This document shows, piece by piece, positions 6,568-8,426 of a stretch of DNA of 8,426 bases (positions are counted from its first letter, which is position 1; each line of letters opens with the position of its first letter). This DNA is from Cytophagales bacterium (GTDB taxonomy: Bacteria > Bacteroidota > Bacteroidia > Cytophagales > Amoebophilaceae): positions 1-8,426 of the forward strand of contig JAKSDE010000011.1 of the NCBI GenBank assembly GCA_022360235.1. The letters are read 5' to 3'. The position numbers were made by a program, and so were the translations under genes. The notes beneath the pieces were generated by a model. It saw only the letters and a list, made by a program, of their open reading frames with translations, ran no database searches and was not told the DNA's origin.

Positions 6568-7392
6568 CTACTGCATATCCAGTCTTGTATCTCCTACGTT
6601 CAACAGCGCTACTTTCTTGTTGGCTAGTTTAGGGTTTAAAAAATGACTAAAAGTATCACTTCTTAATCCTAGTCTTAATGTTTCAAGAGATATAACTTCC
6701 TGCGGAGCAATGTTACCCAAGTTAACATTACTGCCCAATAGTTTGATAAACCATACTTGCTGAGCTTTTTTGGGAGCTTCCCAAATGATCTTTTCACAAG
6801 GGATTTTTGTTAATATTTCTTCAACGAGCTCTGAGCGAACTTCACCAGTTGATCTAAAGAGGCCTACATTACCTCCTTCTCGCGCTTCACCAATGACTTT
6901 CCAGGCGCCTGCTTCTAACTCTTCCTGCATCGACTCGATCCACACATAGGGTGGAATAATTTTTTCCTCATCTTTAGAACCTACTTCTGATAAAACAGTG
7001 ACTTGCTCTGCTAATTTTCTAATGTACTTACACTTTACTTCGTGTTTCATCTCAATAGACCCATCGGAAACCTCTGCATATTGTAAGCCATATTTATATA
7101 AAACCTTTCTGTAATCATCGAACTGATCTCGTACTACAAAAGCTTCGAAAAGTGTACCCCCAAAATAAGTAGGTACACCAGCTTGGGTGTAAAGTTGTAT
7201 TTTCTCTTTCAAGTTGGGTGTTACATAAGAAGTAGCCCAGCATAACTTTACAATGTCTACATATTCTACAGCAACACTTAGAAAGTCTTCGACTTCCCTT
7301 AAGCTCAGCCCTTTATCCATGGCCATTGTAATGCCTTTAGCTCTTGGTTTCTGACTTCTTTCAGGAATATGTTTTAATGTATAATTACCCAT
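6568..7392 (-). CDS. comA: Phosphosulfolactate synthase (ComA family)
   Basis: ComA adds sulfite to phosphoenolpyruvate to give (R)-phosphosulfolactate, the first step of one coenzyme M pathway in methanogens. Family members also occur in bacteria that make sulfolactate or other sulfonates. The 274 residues cover the whole family domain, a TIM-type barrel. The N-terminal MDKGLS is at 25-30 and VDIVKLCWATS at 45-55. YFGGTLFEAF (76-85), AEVSDGSIEM (106-115) and LSEVGSKD (134-141) follow. The C-terminal block, EELEAGAWKVIGEAREGG (157-174), then FRSTGEVR and EAPKKAQQVWFIKLLGSNVN, ends in ETLRLGLRSDTF (237-248). The KLCWATS segment differs from the KxGWGT usual in the family. The gene is first in the minus-strand block, 76 bp upstream of the DUF368 gene. 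The family is clear; the end product in this organism is not. Confidence 0.9.
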   Translation of the reverse strand: MGNYTLKHIPERSQKPRAKGITMAMDKGLSLREVEDFLSVAVEYVDIVKLCWATSYVTPNLKEKIQLYTQAGVPTYFGGTLFEAFVVRDQFDDYRKVLYKYGLQYAEVSDGSIEMKHEVKCKYIRKLAEQVTVLSEVGSKDEEKIIPPYVWIESMQEELEAGAWKVIGEAREGGNVGLFRSTGEVRSELVEEILTKIPCEKIIWEAPKKAQQVWFIKLLGSNVNLGNIAPQEVISLETLRLGLRSDTFSHFLNPKLANKKVALLNVGDTRLDMQ

Positions 7393-7422
7393 TTCATATA
7401 CCTCATTATACAGTGTTACGCA

Positions 7423-7599
7423 GTAAAAGTAATAGAATACATTTTAACTCCTTCCATGCTGCCTGACTCGTTTTTATGAGCAACCTGCAACGCAAAGAGG
7501 TAAACATGTCTTCAATTTTGCCAACGCTAGCTTACTACAGGCTACTAGGCAACCTCTCCGCGTAACGTCAGTTATTAAAATGATGTAAAAGTAATAGAA
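7423..7599. repeat. Direct repeat GTAAAAGTAATAGAA (two copies) upstream of comA
   Basis: The 15-mer occurs identically at 7423-7437 and 7585-7599. A related stretch, GTAAAAAGGTAATAGAA, lies at 6495-6511 just upstream of the DUF368 start. Read on the minus strand it contains TTACTTTTA, close to the Bacteroidetes -7 promoter consensus; the nearer copy sits 32-45 bp before the comA start. GTTACGC at 7415-7421 and GCGTAAC at 7560-7566 add an inverted 7-mer pair around the interval. Confidence 0.5.
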
Positions 7600-7664
7600 A
7601 TTACCTATAAAAATAAGTCAAACTCATATTCCACAGCAAATTTTTTGAAATACACTTTAATTTA

Positions 7665-7685
7665 GTTCCGGGTTCCGAGTTCCGC
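7665..7685. repeat. Three tandem heptamers GTTCCGN, probable IS left-end region
   Basis: GTTCCGG, GTTCCGA and GTTCCGC follow one another without gaps, about 115 bp upstream of the transposase start. Position and base composition (GC-rich in an AT-rich gap) suggest they belong to the terminus or transposase-binding region of the IS4-type element. The right end lies outside the window, so this cannot be confirmed here. Confidence 0.4.
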
Positions 7686-7732
7686 AGTTTTAGGTGGGTC
7701 GTATTAACCGTATCAAACCCTTTGACTACTGT

Positions 7733-7769
7733 AAGGTAATGACACTAACTTTAATAACTTTATTACCTT
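7733..7769. repeat. 8-bp inverted repeat upstream of the transposase
   Basis: AAGGTAAT (7733-7740) and ATTACCTT (7762-7769) are perfect inverted repeats with a 21-base spacer, ending 28 bp before the ATG at 7798. This could be an operator, an RNA hairpin that limits transposase translation, or chance. The right arm overlaps the candidate -7 element. Confidence 0.4.
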
Positions 7770-7771
7770 TG
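7764..7771 (+). promoter_or_regulatory. Possible -7 element of the IS4-type transposase
   Basis: TACCTTTG matches the Bacteroidetes -7 consensus TAnnTTTG exactly and would start a transcript about 20 bp before the ATG. A TTTG lies at 7721-7724, but the 39-bp gap is too long for a normal -33 partner. Confidence 0.28.
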
Positions 7772-7797
7772 CTAGTGAATAAAAAGATAGGAATAAC

Positions 7798-8426
7798 ATG
7801 AAACTAAATCGATCCCTAGCCATAAGTAGGAAAATACAAGAATGTAAAACAGGGAACATTAGAGGAATCTTGGAAAAGGAGTTTCCAACAGCAGTTTTAC
7901 AGCAGGCACCCAGGCAGAAAAGTCGTAACCGAATTTTCACCTTGAACAACACGTTATTGACCATGGTATTAACGGCGACCCAAGCAGATAAGACGCTGAA
8001 GAACTCAGTAGATCTATATTATCTGATTCATCAGCAACATAGGCAAGAGGTCCGACAAGCCCTAGAGGAGTCCATGGAAAAGCAGAAGCAATGGGATGCT
8101 GAAAAAGAAAAGAAAGCCGGCAGGCCCAAGAAATAGGCCGTTCAACTTCCTGTCAGCTTGGAGAAGGATATATCGCTGAATACAGCGGCCTACAGCAAGA
8201 CGCGTAGCCGTGTGCCCGTCCAGATGACCGAAAAGTTGTTGAAGGCTACTCGTATACAGCAAGCCAAAAACTCCTATACCCACTGGCAGGGCTACCGCGT
8301 GCTAATGGGAGATGGTACCTATCTGCAAATGCAGGATAGTCCGCCCCTCAGAAAGGAGTATGAAGTCAAGCATAAGGGTGAGAGCAGTCCAGGTTATCCT
8401 CAGGGTCTATTAGAAGCGATTATCGA
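7798..8426 (+). pseudogene. IS4-family transposase with an internal UAG (3' end outside window)
   Basis: The frame starts at an ATG and encodes 112 residues up to a TAG at 8134-8136. It then stays open in the same frame to the window end, giving about 208 codons in view. The N-terminal part resembles the IS4-type helical DNA-binding region (RNRIFTLNNTLLTMVL, then KTLKNSVDLYYL) and ends in a charged linker, EKQKQWDAEKEKKAGRPKK. After the stop comes the start of the catalytic domain with the first DDE aspartate in VLMGDGTYLQMQDS, followed by GYPQGLLEAII. The remaining catalytic residues would lie beyond 8426. The TAG most simply reflects a CAG-to-TAG change in an otherwise intact copy, so the element is probably recent but disabled. 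The segment is visibly more GC-rich than the chromosomal genes beside it. A separate short protein made up to the TAG is possible but unproven. Confidence 0.82.

Larger units (their letters stand above)
7393..7797. other. Non-coding stretch between comA and the IS4-type transposase
   Basis: About 400 bp without a recognisable gene. It contains the direct repeat described at 7423-7599, an unrecognised 29-codon open frame at 7476-7565 (+), a triple GTTCCG heptamer at 7665-7685, and an 8-bp inverted repeat at 7733-7769. The boundary between chromosomal DNA and the insertion sequence probably lies between about 7600 and 7690. The comA promoter should be in the part near 7393-7600, but no complete -33/-7 pair is visible. 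No tRNA cloverleaf was seen. Confidence 0.5.

Noticed and set aside
7476..7565. 29-codon open frame (MSNLQRKEV...), with an AGAGG before its internal ATG at 7506
   Set aside because: Very short, no recognisable domain, and Shine-Dalgarno sites are weak evidence in Bacteroidetes. More likely chance within the gap.
7713..7964. 83-codon minus-strand frame over the IS4 transposase start
   Set aside because: Antisense to a recognisable transposase N-terminus and crossing the presumed promoter; no domain of its own.

Overview
The window looks like part of the genome of an obligate intracellular Bacteroidetes bacterium of the Amoebophilus/Cardinium type. This rests on three things: AT-rich sequence without clear Shine-Dalgarno sites, a large secreted-type ankyrin-repeat protein next to housekeeping genes, and decaying insertion sequences at both edges. 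The assignment is inference; no rRNA or other phylogenetic marker is present.

Layout. Positions 1-633 (+) hold a heavily decayed IS630-type transposase with one nonsense codon and at least four frame disruptions. Positions 732-2497 (-) hold a 17-repeat ankyrin gene with a predicted signal peptide. A single 1-bp contraction in an A-run at about 1811-1815 breaks it; without that lesion one frame would run from 2497 to 732. Positions 2650-7392 (-) are a co-directional block of four intact genes. In transcription order these are a phosphosulfolactate synthase (ComA family), a DUF368 membrane protein (polyprenyl-phosphate translocase family), a large PlsB-like glycerophosphate acyltransferase, and gpsA. 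The last two overlap by 26 bp. Positions 7393-7797 are a roughly 400-bp non-coding stretch with short direct and inverted repeats and the presumed left end of an insertion sequence. From 7798 to the window end (+) there is an IS4-type transposase interrupted by one in-frame UAG.

How the genes fit together. GpsA makes sn-glycerol-3-phosphate and the overlapping acyltransferase probably acylates it, so this pair supplies phospholipid precursors. The DUF368 protein probably recycles the lipid carrier for envelope polymers. A ComA-family enzyme in a non-methanogen would make phosphosulfolactate, which could feed sulfonated compounds such as Bacteroidetes sulfonolipids. The block therefore reads as an envelope/lipid island between mobile DNA and a host-interaction gene. 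I did not find a clearly new multi-gene system. The points most worth a second look are the mosaic, frameshifted ankyrin array, the ComA homologue in a lipid-gene context, and a short TTACTTTTA motif recurring upstream of genes in the block.
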